64,000 nucleotides of DNA, from contig SVNQ01000007.1 in the NCBI GenBank assembly GCA_015066865.1, positions 1 through 64,000 of the forward strand, written 5' to 3'. Of the stretch, positions 7,368-14,451 are shown piece after piece. The position numbers and the translations under genes are program-made. Positions within the stretch are counted from its first letter, which is position 1; every line of letters starts with the position of its first letter. Origin of the DNA: Ruminococcus sp. (lineage in GTDB: Bacteria; Bacillota; Clostridia; Oscillospirales; Ruminococcaceae). The notes beneath the pieces are model-generated. The model was not told where the DNA came from. It did not search any database and saw only the letters and a list, made by a program, of their open reading frames with translations.

Positions 7368-8744
7368 TTAGAATATCACACCAACCTCATTCTCATCACG
7401 CAAATACTTCAATAATAAAAGCATAGATTTGTAAATACTGCGTTCTTTTGTAATTAAGCGAACACCGCTGTTATGAAAATCCGGATGCTTATATCCAACA
7501 ATAATTCGTTCGTTATCATAGCACATAATCGTCAATTCTTTTGGTATATTAAGTGATGTTGCCGGAATTGATTTGTTAATAACATTTTCTCGGTTGGTTT
7601 GCATTCGTATTGCAAGATTTTTACGGTCGACATCAGGAACAGGTTTGAAAATTTCTGTGGACATATCCGTAGTTAAACCATTTTTCAAAAAATCATCCAT
7701 ACCTTCGTCACAGTAAATAAAGCATTGTTTTTTATCTTTGTACATTTTCAACCTGTTTTTGTACATTTCCAGAATTTCGTTTCTTAATGGCATTTCTTCC
7801 TTTATCACTACATCTGCAAGAAAAGGGTTTCCGTTCAGAATGGTACATGGATGATATTGGAGTGCAAACATTTCTTGAAATCCTGCACTTTCAAACATTA
7901 CACATTGTTTCATGTACTCAAAATCATTTTCAATGACTTCAAACAAATCATTGCTTTGATTAAAGATTGAGTCAAACTGAGAATTAATACCATTAACGAT
8001 ATTTAAGTCTTTAATGAATACCCCTTTCTTGTAATCGCTCGAAATCATTATCGCCATATCGTTTAATGTAATCATGTAAGGGTAGAAAGTATAGGAGTTA
8101 AGATGTGAGGAAGTATCATCATAATAATAACGAACATGATGTTTATAATTTCTCGCCACAAGATTGTTCAATGTCTTTATTAATCTGATATTATATGTAT
8201 TATTTTCACCTTTTCCATTGTTGTTAAGACAAACAAGTTGTTTTACTCTTGGAGCTACACGAGAGTAAAGATGAATCAAAACACTTGAAAAAACCTGATA
8301 ATCTGACTGGCAAATAATATTGACTTGAGAATTATCCTCAGCTTTTTTAAGCAATTCAAATATGTAACTATTCAGCATTTTCTCATTAGATAAATGAATA
8401 GAATAATCCAAAGAAACATTTTTTTCATATATAAACGGAATACGTTCTTCTACGAAATTTTCAATGTAATTTTTCATACATATAAGCTCGTCGTATTTTA
8501 CTTCACCGAGTTTATGAATTTTAAATAATCTTAAAGCTTCTTTTCGTTCTGCACTAGTACATTGCAATACATTTAAAATTGTATCAAGTTCTTTTCTGCT
8601 CAATTCCCTTTCGCCCTTAAGTTTATGTGATAGAGAACCTTTATTCATGGGTATGTTACGACAAACAAATTCATATAAAATATTTGTTTGCGTTATAGAA
8701 TATTTTTCTTGTAAATTTCTTAAATACAAAATCAAACTCAACAT
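7368..8744 (-). CDS. HTH regulator with large unknown sensor-like domain (458 aa)
   Basis: Residues about 8-75 form an all-helical XRE-like HTH region (ITQTNILYEF..., MNKGSLSHKLKGERELSRKELDTILN). The remaining about 380 residues are mixed alpha/beta and match no family I know. The C-terminus has short strands such as 'ELTIMCYDNERIIVGYKH'. There are no membrane segments. RBS GGAGG precedes the ATG. It is at the head of the Sel1/JAMM cluster on the same strand, so I infer that it controls that cluster. It could also have another cytoplasmic role. Confidence 0.65.
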   Translation of the reverse strand: MLSLILYLRNLQEKYSITQTNILYEFVCRNIPMNKGSLSHKLKGERELSRKELDTILNVLQCTSAERKEALRLFKIHKLGEVKYDELICMKNYIENFVEERIPFIYEKNVSLDYSIHLSNEKMLNSYIFELLKKAEDNSQVNIICQSDYQVFSSVLIHLYSRVAPRVKQLVCLNNNGKGENNTYNIRLIKTLNNLVARNYKHHVRYYYDDTSSHLNSYTFYPYMITLNDMAIMISSDYKKGVFIKDLNIVNGINSQFDSIFNQSNDLFEVIENDFEYMKQCVMFESAGFQEMFALQYHPCTILNGNPFLADVVIKEEMPLRNEILEMYKNRLKMYKDKKQCFIYCDEGMDDFLKNGLTTDMSTEIFKPVPDVDRKNLAIRMQTNRENVINKSIPATSLNIPKELTIMCYDNERIIVGYKHPDFHNSGVRLITKERSIYKSMLLLLKYLRDENEVGVIF

Positions 8745-9054
8745 AATCCCTCCTGTTTAATTCAAACTAATCTACTTATTTTTTTATTAAAGCAATACCG
8801 CACAGAGCTTGTGTACAAGATGAAGGAAAATATGCAATTAGATTTCATACAAAGCCGTTAGTTGGGCTTTGTGCGGTGTTGCCTTAAGTTTATTATAACA
8901 TATCCTGAATTATCATGGTATAGTTTGGAAATAAACTAGTACTGCAACCACTTGTGCAACTTGACTGTATTCGATTATGCTATCCAAGATCCATAAAGTT
9001 TACAATCGTACAATCACATATGGTTAAGCATAGTTATATTATAGTCTATTCGAG
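8745..9054. other. Non-coding stretch upstream of the regulator
   Basis: It holds a MITE-like inverted repeat (8791-8883) and then AT-rich sequence with no convincing gene up to the broken transposase at 9055. Confidence 0.6.
8791..8883. mobile_element. MITE-like element with 17-bp terminal inverted repeats
   Basis: GCAATACCGCACAGAGC at 8792-8808 is the near-perfect inverse of 8866-8882 (2 mismatches). The about 93-bp unit is flanked on both sides by TTAA (8787-8790 and 8884-8887), which looks like a target-site duplication. It has no coding capacity. No related full-length transposon is seen in the window. Confidence 0.6.
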
Positions 9055-9810
9055 TTGAAAAACCAATATCTTTTAGTCATTTGTGATAAAATATATCCGG
9101 TGATTTTCTTCGACGGCATCGTATTCAACTCCCGCAAGGACAACAGAATCATCAGCAAATGTGTCTATTCTGTTCTCGGCATCAATATGGAGGGGCAGAA
9201 GGAAATTCTGGGCACATGGATCTCGGAAAACGAGTCAGCAAGCTTTTATGCAAGTATTTGTTCGGATTTGAAAAATCGTGGAGTTTCGGACATTTTTATT
9301 GCCTGCCATGACAATCTGACGGGGCTTTGTAATGCAATCAATTCTATTTTCCCGAAGACAAAAAATCAGCTCTGCATCGTGCATCAGATCCGTAACAGCT
9401 GCAAGTTTGTACCCTATAAGGACAGAAAAGAGGTATGTGCTGACCTGAAGAAAATCTACGGTGCAGTGAATCTGGACGATGCGGAATATGCCAAGGAGGA
9501 GTTTCGTGAGAAGTGGGACAGGAAGCACCCGAATATTCTCAAATCATGGGATAAGAATTGGGCGGAATTGACTGCATTTTTTTGAATATCCGCAGGAGAT
9601 TCGCAGAATAATATACACGACGAATGCTGTCGAAGCGTACCACAGAATGGTGCGGAAGTTTACGAAGTCCAAGGCAGTGTTCCCGACGGACGATTCCATC
9701 CGCAAGGTGATCTATCTGAGCGTCCGGGAAATATCCAAGAAGTGGACGATGCCGGTACGGGATTGGGGTCTGGCGTATGCACAGTTCAGTGTATATTTCG
9801 AGGACAGAAT
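9055..9810 (+). pseudogene. IS256-family transposase, truncated and frameshifted
   Basis: The translation shows the mutator/IS256 DDE core: 'PVIFFDGIVF' (first Asp), 'FIACHDNLTG' (second Asp), then, after a frameshift, 'YTTNAVEAYHR' (Glu) and 'RDWGLAYAQFSVYFEDR'. About 170 N-terminal residues of a normal about 400-aa transposase are missing. The frame breaks at about 9585 in a run of seven T's: removing one T restores LTAFFEYPQEIRRIIYTT. The last 45 bases recur inverted at 866-910. The element cannot make an active transposase. Confidence 0.85.
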
Positions 9811-9957
9811 TGCAGCCAGCCTCCGATGCGGGTTTTATATCGAAATGCCTATATATAATTTTATTATACAAAACTCGTTATTTTTTGTCAATATCGTACA
9901 AATCAAAATTTGTATGCAACTTTATTCGCAACTTTTCTTCTTTGCACAAGCTACAAA

Positions 9958-9985
9958 AGCGTCGGAACTCCAAAGTCCCGACGCT
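9958..9985 (+). terminator. Hairpin (GCGTCGG family)
   Basis: The stem AGCGTCGG/CCGACGCT has an 11-12 base loop. It shares its core with hairpins at 10183 and 11564. It lacks a clear U-tract, so termination is uncertain. Confidence 0.4.
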
Positions 9986-10182
9986 CGACCGTTTGAGCTA
10001 TTGCCTACGAAGAGGAACTGGAACAGCAGCAGTCAGAAATCGAACAAAAGCTCATCAGGCATGTGCATCGGATGAAGAAAGCGGAGCTTTGTGAGGCTCT
10101 GCTGGAGATTCTGTTCAGCGGTCCGGAATGGCAGTATGATCGGTTTGTGAATGAGAATCTTGATTGGGATGAGGAATAAAAT

Positions 10183-10216
10183 GAGAGCGTCGGGACTTTG
10201 GTGTTCCGACGTTCTC
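10183..10216 (+). terminator. Hairpin (GCGTCGG family)
   Basis: The stem GAGAGCGTCGG/CCGACGTTCTC (one G-T pair) lies 3 bp after the stop of the fragment ending at 10179. It is followed by TGTGTTTTGTC. Confidence 0.5.
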
Positions 10217-10239
10217 TGTGTTTTGTCTGCAAATCTAAC

Positions 10240-10329
10240 GGTATAACCGTAAAAGCTTTCGCATTAGCAAAGTTTTTACTGGTATAACAGCAAAAACTTC
10301 TTGACTAATCATAGTTTTTCGGGTATAAT
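10240..10329. repeat. Three GGTATAA(C/T) motifs at exact 41-bp spacing
   Basis: GGTATAAC at 10240, GGTATAAC at 10281 and GGTATAAT at 10322 are each 41 bp apart and sit in similar AT-rich context (AAAGTTTTTACT, ATAGTTTTTCGG). The last one is the -10 element of the promoter of the ATPase gene. They may be duplicated promoter units or phased regulator sites. Confidence 0.6.
10301..10329 (+). promoter_or_regulatory. Sigma-70 promoter for the DUF4143 ATPase
   Basis: TTGACT, 17-base spacer, TATAAT. The start codon lies about 33 bases after the -10, with GGAGGTG as the ribosome site. Confidence 0.8.
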
Positions 10330-10361
10330 AAGAATATACAGAGTATACCGGAGGTGCTGCT

Positions 10362-11561
10362 ATGATTATCAGACCTGATTATATCGAAGCGATCAAGCCG
10401 TTTATTGATGCTCCGCTTGTAAAGATTCTTGCAGGTGTCCGTCGCTGCGGCAAATCTACAATTCTTGCGATGATGGCTGAGGAACTGAAAAAACGTGGTG
10501 TCGGCAGCGAAAATATCATCGAACGCAGATACAATGAAATGGGCATTGACGAGAACTTTACCGCAAAGGATATGTACAACGACCTGAAAACCGCCATTCA
10601 AGGCAAGGGCAGATGTTATCTGTTCCTTGATGAGCTGCAGGAGATTGACGGCTGGGAAAAGGTTGTCAACAGCCTGCTGGAAGGCTGTGATGTGGATATT
10701 TATGTGACAGGCTCAAACTCGAAGCTGATGTCAAGTGAAATTTCAACCTACCTGACCGGACGCTATGTTTCGATACCCGTTTATACGCTCTCCTTCAAGG
10801 AATATCTGGATTTCAAGAACAAGGATTTTTCAGAAGCAAGAGCTGTATTTGACGAGTATATTCAATATGGTGGGTTTCCTCTGATCGGTATCAGCAATTT
10901 TGATACTCGCTCGGCGTACCAGATCGTGGAAGGAATTTACGCTTCTGTGATCACAAGGGACATTTCCAAGCGTCACCAGATACGGAATAAAGAGTTGTTC
11001 GACCGTGTGGTGCGTTATATTATAGAGAATGTGGGAATGACCTTTTCTGCCTCGTCCATTGTGAAATTCCTCAAAAGCGAAAACCGCAGTCTTTCAGTGG
11101 AATCGATTTACAACTATATCAAATGGCTTGCAGAAGCATTTATTATTTATCCCTGCCAGCGATACGACTTGCAGGGTAAGGCAGTCCTGAAAACGCAGGA
11201 GAAATATTATCTTTCCGACATTTCATTCCGATACAGTCAGATGGGCTTTGACAGAAAGATGCTTTCTGCAATGTTTGAAAATGTGGTGTATCTTGAAATG
11301 AAACGCAGGGGCTACGATGTTTATATCGGCAAGAACAGCACCAAGGAGATCGACTTTGTGGGAGTCCGCAGGGAAGAACGGGTCTATGTACAGGTCTGCG
11401 TGGAGCTTCCGACAGAGTCCACCCGTGAGACGGATAATCTTATGGAAATACGGGATCACTACCACAAGTACGTTGTCTGCCGTGACCCGCTTGCGATCGG
11501 CAATGACAACGGCATTGAAATCGTGCATATCGCAGATTTTCTGCTGAAAGAAAACTGGTAA
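10362..11561 (+). CDS. AAA_14/DUF4143 family ATP-binding protein
   Basis: The 399-aa protein has Walker A GVRRCGKST (about 25-33) and Walker B CYLFLDELQEI (about 85-95), then a sensor-like 'DIYVTGSNSKLM'. The C-terminal DUF4143 part ends in a PD-(D/E)XK-like fold segment (VYIGKNSTKEIDFVGVR...VYVQVCVEL), with E and D spaced like a nuclease core but with the usual final Lys of ExK not obvious. Length is normal for the family. These ATPases are common in gut bacteria and archaea; their role is not settled, and toxin or mobile-element links are only suggested. It is a single gene with its own strong promoter and terminator. Confidence 0.9.
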   Translation: MIIRPDYIEAIKPFIDAPLVKILAGVRRCGKSTILAMMAEELKKRGVGSENIIERRYNEMGIDENFTAKDMYNDLKTAIQGKGRCYLFLDELQEIDGWEKVVNSLLEGCDVDIYVTGSNSKLMSSEISTYLTGRYVSIPVYTLSFKEYLDFKNKDFSEARAVFDEYIQYGGFPLIGISNFDTRSAYQIVEGIYASVITRDISKRHQIRNKELFDRVVRYIIENVGMTFSASSIVKFLKSENRSLSVESIYNYIKWLAEAFIIYPCQRYDLQGKAVLKTQEKYYLSDISFRYSQMGFDRKMLSAMFENVVYLEMKRRGYDVYIGKNSTKEIDFVGVRREERVYVQVCVELPTESTRETDNLMEIRDHYHKYVVCRDPLAIGNDNGIEIVHIADFLLKENW

Positions 11562-11563
11562 GA

Positions 11564-11603
11564 ACAGAGCGTCAGGATATTCCATCCCGACGCTCTGTTT
11601 TTA
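11564..11603 (+). terminator. Intrinsic terminator of the ATPase gene
   Basis: The stem ACAGAGCGTC/GACGCTCTGT is followed by TTTTTATC, starting 3 bp after the stop codon. Confidence 0.85.
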
Positions 11604-11607
11604 TCTC

Positions 11608-11784
11608 TTATCTTATGTACATCCTCCCCCCGACCTCCAGCACAGCCATGCAGAAATTCATTTCCGGTGTCAACGTTTTCTGTGACGGGTCGCCCTCACG
11701 AATCCTCATGGTTCTTCGGATCTCCTTTGGAATGACGACTCTGCCGAGATCGTCGATTCTCCTGACAATTCCGGTTGCTTTCAT
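11608..11784 (-). pseudogene. Truncated AbrB/SpoVT-type transcription factor
   Basis: Residues 1-33 (MKATGIVRRIDDLGRVVIPK..., ending RIREGDP) are a textbook SpoVT/AbrB swapped-hairpin DNA-binding domain. After GDP the usual 'LEIFT...' continuation is replaced by an unrelated 25-residue tail (SQKTLTPEMNFCMAV...). The protein is 58 aa against about 180 in SpoVT, so the regulatory domain is lost. AAAGGAG precedes the ATG at 11784; the longer upstream frame has no ribosome site. It may still bind DNA as a short form. Confidence 0.75.
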
Positions 11785-12173
11785 AATTTTTACTCCTTTG
11801 TTTGCAAGATTTGCAAACATAGTATCTGCATGGAAATCGGTTTTATGCAAAATTTTCAGGAGCAAACAAAGCATAAATTTTACCATTTTTTAAAGATGGG
11901 ACGAGAATGTGAGATCCCCGATTATGCTTCCAACTAATTTTTTAAAATTCTTCTCCGCCGCATACCTTACTAATATATTTCCTGTATTCCTTTACAATTT
12001 CAATATCGTCATAGTAGGCATAACTGTGTTTTTCCTGTTTGTTGCTCTGTCTTATTCTTGCTTTTCGGCAAATTCTTTAATTCCGTCGGCACCGTGAAAT
12101 TGAACTGAAAATTCAGCATAGATATCCGATAACGCACTGCTGTTTTCTGAGGTATTCCTCAGAAAGCGGAGCG
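11785..12173. other. Non-coding stretch; possible degraded minus-strand ORF
   Basis: On the minus strand, codons from about 12237 to 12052 (ending HGADGIKEFAEKQE) and, in a shifted frame, to 11942 (HSYAYYDDIEIVKEYRKYIS) look like pieces of one decayed gene. No family was recognised and no start is convincing. A TTCTGAGG/CCTCAGAA hairpin lies at about 12145-12164. Confidence 0.3.
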
Positions 12174-12202
12174 TTGCTTTTTCGGTGCGCATGTGGTATA
12201 AT
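12174..12202 (+). promoter_or_regulatory. Sigma-70 promoter for the methyltransferase-like gene
   Basis: TTGCTT, 17-base spacer, TATAAT, 36 bases before the start codon. Confidence 0.6.
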
Positions 12203-12237
12203 GGAACCATACGATTCCGATATTTGAGGTGATTCAC

Positions 12238-12909
12238 ATGACGGCAAAAGAATTTTTGCAGGCGATAATCAAATTGATATGCGGTATTCTCTTGGTCGGA
12301 CTGCTGATCTTTCTGCCCGCCGGTTCGCTTTCTTTTTTTAACGGCTGGCTTCTGATGGGAATTTTATTCGTGCCGATGTGCATTGCCGGAATTGTGCTGA
12401 TGCTCACAAATCCTGAACTGCTGAAAAAACGGCTGAATGCAAAAGAAAAGCAAAAAGAACAGGATCTGGTTGTCAAATTGAGCGGGCTGATGTTTATCGC
12501 AGGATTCATCGCTGCAGGACTTGGTTATCGTTTCGGCTGGTATACCTTGCCGAAACCTGTTGTGTTCGGTGCTGCCACATTGTTTCTCATTGCGTATGTC
12601 CTGTATGCAGAGGTGCTGCGTGAAAATACATATTTAAGCCGCACGATCGAAGTGCAGGAGAATCAGACGGTGATCAGCACCGGTTTGTACGGTATCGTCA
12701 GACACCCCATGTACAGCGCAACGCTGCTGCTGTTTCTGTCGATGCCCCTTGTATTGGGTTCGGTGTTTGCGTTTGGCATTTTTCTTGTGTATCCTTTTAT
12801 TATCGCAAAGCGCATCAAACATGAGGAAGCCTTTCTTGAGAAAGAACTCAGCGGCTATCGTGCGTATCAGCAAAAGGTGAAATATCGCTTGATTCCTTTT
12901 ATCTGGTAA
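12238..12909 (+). CDS. ICMT/PEMT-type membrane methyltransferase
   Basis: The 223-aa protein has five to six hydrophobic segments. Its C-terminal half carries the isoprenylcysteine carboxyl-methyltransferase/phospholipid-methyltransferase signature: 'GLYGIVRHPMYSA' (cofactor-binding RHPxY), then a Glu-rich stretch 'RIKHEEAFLEKELSGYRAYQQKVKYRLIP'-type ending (here split as RIKHEEAFL, then YRLIPFIW). The family uses S-adenosylmethionine to methylate small or lipid substrates; the bacterial substrate is unknown. The ATG at 12238 is chosen because GAGGTG lies 6 bases upstream; a GTG at 12229 overlaps that site. It stands alone. Confidence 0.85.
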   Translation: MTAKEFLQAIIKLICGILLVGLLIFLPAGSLSFFNGWLLMGILFVPMCIAGIVLMLTNPELLKKRLNAKEKQKEQDLVVKLSGLMFIAGFIAAGLGYRFGWYTLPKPVVFGAATLFLIAYVLYAEVLRENTYLSRTIEVQENQTVISTGLYGIVRHPMYSATLLLFLSMPLVLGSVFAFGIFLVYPFIIAKRIKHEEAFLEKELSGYRAYQQKVKYRLIPFIW

Positions 12910-12962
12910 TGGCATGCAAACTCTGCCAGCGGGCGTTCATGTCCTCATTCGCTGCATCCCTC

Positions 12963-12991
12963 TTGACGAACGGGAAAAACCATGCTATACT
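12963..12991 (+). promoter_or_regulatory. Promoter of the cobalamin-uptake operon
   Basis: TTGACG, 17-base spacer, TATACT. The predicted start point lies a few bases before the riboswitch. Confidence 0.8.
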
Positions 12992-12997
12992 GTAAAC

Positions 12998-13145
12998 AGG
13001 GGAAATCCCCACAATTGAATCAATTCGCAGTCCGTGTGAGGGAAGTTCGGTGAAACTCCGTCGCAACCATCATTACCGTAATTGGGGATACCCATAAGTC
13101 GGAATACTCAGCGGACACAAGCGAGGCAGATGCGGAGCTTCTCCG
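12998..13145 (+). ncRNA. Cobalamin riboswitch
   Basis: The conserved core is visible: GGGAAGTTCGGTGAAACTCCG, with the next bases TCGCAACC, and later AAGTCGGAATACTCAGC (usual form AAGYCAGGAUACCUGCC). The outer stem closes as GTCCG (13030-13034) with CGGAC (13112-13116), and TGAG with CTCA. A GGGGAAATCCCC hairpin lies at the 5' end. The genes downstream fit cobalamin transport, and an intrinsic terminator follows at 13232, so adenosyl- or other cobalamin should switch the operon off. Confidence 0.8.
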
Positions 13146-13231
13146 CTGAACGCATTTTTGGATATGAAAAGTGCAGCCGTTTGATGGTTCCGAAGGGGCA
13201 GATTGCGCCCGGACGGATTCGGAGAATTGCT

Positions 13232-13277
13232 GCGCTTTTTTGTTGCAAAATGCAACAAAAGGGCGCTTTTGTTTTTT
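13232..13277 (+). terminator. Riboswitch-controlled intrinsic terminator
   Basis: The stem GCGCTTTTTTGTTGCA/TGCAACAAAAGGGCGC (few mismatches) is followed by TTTTGTTTTTT. It lies between the riboswitch and the first coding sequence, so it is the likely expression platform. Confidence 0.75.
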
Positions 13278-13286
13278 CGGAGGTGA

Positions 13287-13529
13287 TCGGAAACGGAAAA
13301 GCTGACAAGGATCGACTGCATCACACTTTTGCAGGAAAAATACGCACAGCTCTGCGCAGACGGCGAAATGCGCTACCCGAAGCGTGCGGATTTTTCCGAG
13401 CGTGAGGTCGTTGCGATCAAGGCATTCCTCGGCCCGTGGCCGAGGGCGCTCGAGGCGGCAGGCGTCAAGCCGCCCCGTGCAAAAGAAAACGGCACACCTG
13501 CCGAAACAGGTGAAAATCAACAGAAATGA
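13287..13529 (+). CDS. Small ORF without ATG, HNH-repeat-like
   Basis: An open frame from 13287 to the TGA at 13527 has a strong GGAGGTG at 13279-13285 but no ATG; only CTG (13302) or TTG (13326, 13329) could start it. The product reads like a conserved domain: RYPKRADFSEREVVAIKAFL, then GPWPRALEAAGVKPPR. The GPWPRALEAAG motif is typical of small homing-endonuclease-associated (HNH) repeat proteins. It ends 11 bases before the next gene's ATG and may be translationally coupled to it. It could be a decayed gene or a non-ATG-started leader protein. Confidence 0.45.
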   Translation, partial: SETEKLTRIDCITLLQEKYAQLCADGEMRYPKRADFSEREVVAIKAFLGPWPRALEAAGVKPPRAKENGTPAETGENQQK

Positions 13530-13539
13530 GGAAATTCAA

Positions 13540-14451
13540 ATGAAACGAGTACTTGCATCCGTTCTTTCCATTCTGGCAGCATCCGCTGCCTGCGGCGTTT
13601 CCGCTTTTGCGGCAGAGGAGGAAATGGTCTTTGTGACGATCGCCGACGCAAACGGCGACCTTGCAGTTGCCGCACATCCCATCTGGTGCAGTGATGCGGA
13701 CGGTGACGGCGCACTGACAGTGAATGACGCACTGTATCTGGCGCACGAGCAGTTCTACGACGGCGGCGCAGCAGCAGGCTACGGCACGTCCCGTACCGAA
13801 TTTGGTCTTGGCATCACAAAACTCTGGGGCAAGGAGCAGGGCAGCGGTTTCGGCTACTGCGTGAATAACAAACCCGCCATGTCACTGGAGGATCCCGTTT
13901 CCCATGCGACATTTGTCAGTGCCTATGTGTACACCGATCTGACGGGATTTTCCGATACCTACTGCTACTTTGACATACAGGATATCAGCACTTATTTGGG
14001 AAATACGCACACCTTTACGCTGACTGCGAACAGCTATGACGAAAACTGGAATCCCATCACAGTACCCGTGGAGGGTGCGACCATCACCATCGACGGTGAG
14101 AAAACCGAGTGGAAAACCGATGCGCAGGGCATGGTGACCATTACTTTTGAAAAGGCAGGACAGCTTGTGATCAGCGCTGTTTCCGACACGCAGATCCTCG
14201 TTCCGCCCGTAGTCAAAGCGGATATTGTCGCACCTGCAACGGAGGCTCCCGCCACCACTGAAGCAACCACCACTACGCAGGCAGCAACGACTGCAGCCAC
14301 AACTGCCGCTGCAGCCACAACAACGACAGGAACCGACAGCGCATCCACCGTCCCGTCCACGGGCGATTCCACAGGAATTTTCGCCCTCGGTGCCGCGGCG
14401 CTGACAGCACTTGGCGCACTTGCAATTACGCGCAGACGCAATGAGAATTAA
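13540..14451 (+). CDS. Surface protein, predicted cobalamin-binding, Thr-rich stalk
   Basis: The 303-aa protein has a signal peptide (1-25), one EF-hand/dockerin-like loop 'DADGDGALTVNDALYLAHEQ' (about 52-72) and a beta-domain with 'GSGFGYCVNNKPAMSLEDPV', which resembles the DUF4430/transcobalamin C-terminal fold. A further Ig-like segment, a Thr/Ala-rich stalk and a C-terminal VPSTGDS + hydrophobic helix + RRR follow. That end looks like an LPxTG-type anchor or a simple membrane anchor. GAGGAA precedes the ATG at 13540. First main gene after the cobalamin riboswitch; its frame overlaps the next gene by 11 bp. I infer capture of cobalamin at the cell surface. Confidence 0.7.
   Translation: MKRVLASVLSILAASAACGVSAFAAEEEMVFVTIADANGDLAVAAHPIWCSDADGDGALTVNDALYLAHEQFYDGGAAAGYGTSRTEFGLGITKLWGKEQGSGFGYCVNNKPAMSLEDPVSHATFVSAYVYTDLTGFSDTYCYFDIQDISTYLGNTHTFTLTANSYDENWNPITVPVEGATITIDGEKTEWKTDAQGMVTITFEKAGQLVISAVSDTQILVPPVVKADIVAPATEAPATTEATTTTQAATTAATTAAAATTTTGTDSASTVPSTGDSTGIFALGAAALTALGALAITRRRNEN

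Larger units (their letters stand above)
9811..10239. other. Non-coding stretch with gene fragment between two hairpins
   Basis: AT-rich sequence follows the transposase end. Then two hairpins with the same core, AGCGTCGG...CCGACGCT (9958-9985) and its counterpart at 10183-10216, enclose a remnant reading frame (9997-10179) that has no start codon. Its end (EALLEILFSGPEWQYDRFVNENLDWDEE, written here only as EALLEILFSG...NLDWDEE) looks like the C-terminus of a lost protein. Both hairpins may have been terminators. Confidence 0.5.

Noticed and set aside
9647..10075. 142-residue plus-strand frame after the transposase
   Set aside because: It begins inside the transposase C-terminus and then reads through non-coding DNA and a hairpin; it is not a separate gene.
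10362..11561. Toxin-antitoxin role for the DUF4143 ATPase
   Set aside because: No partner gene is adjacent; the gene has its own promoter and terminator.
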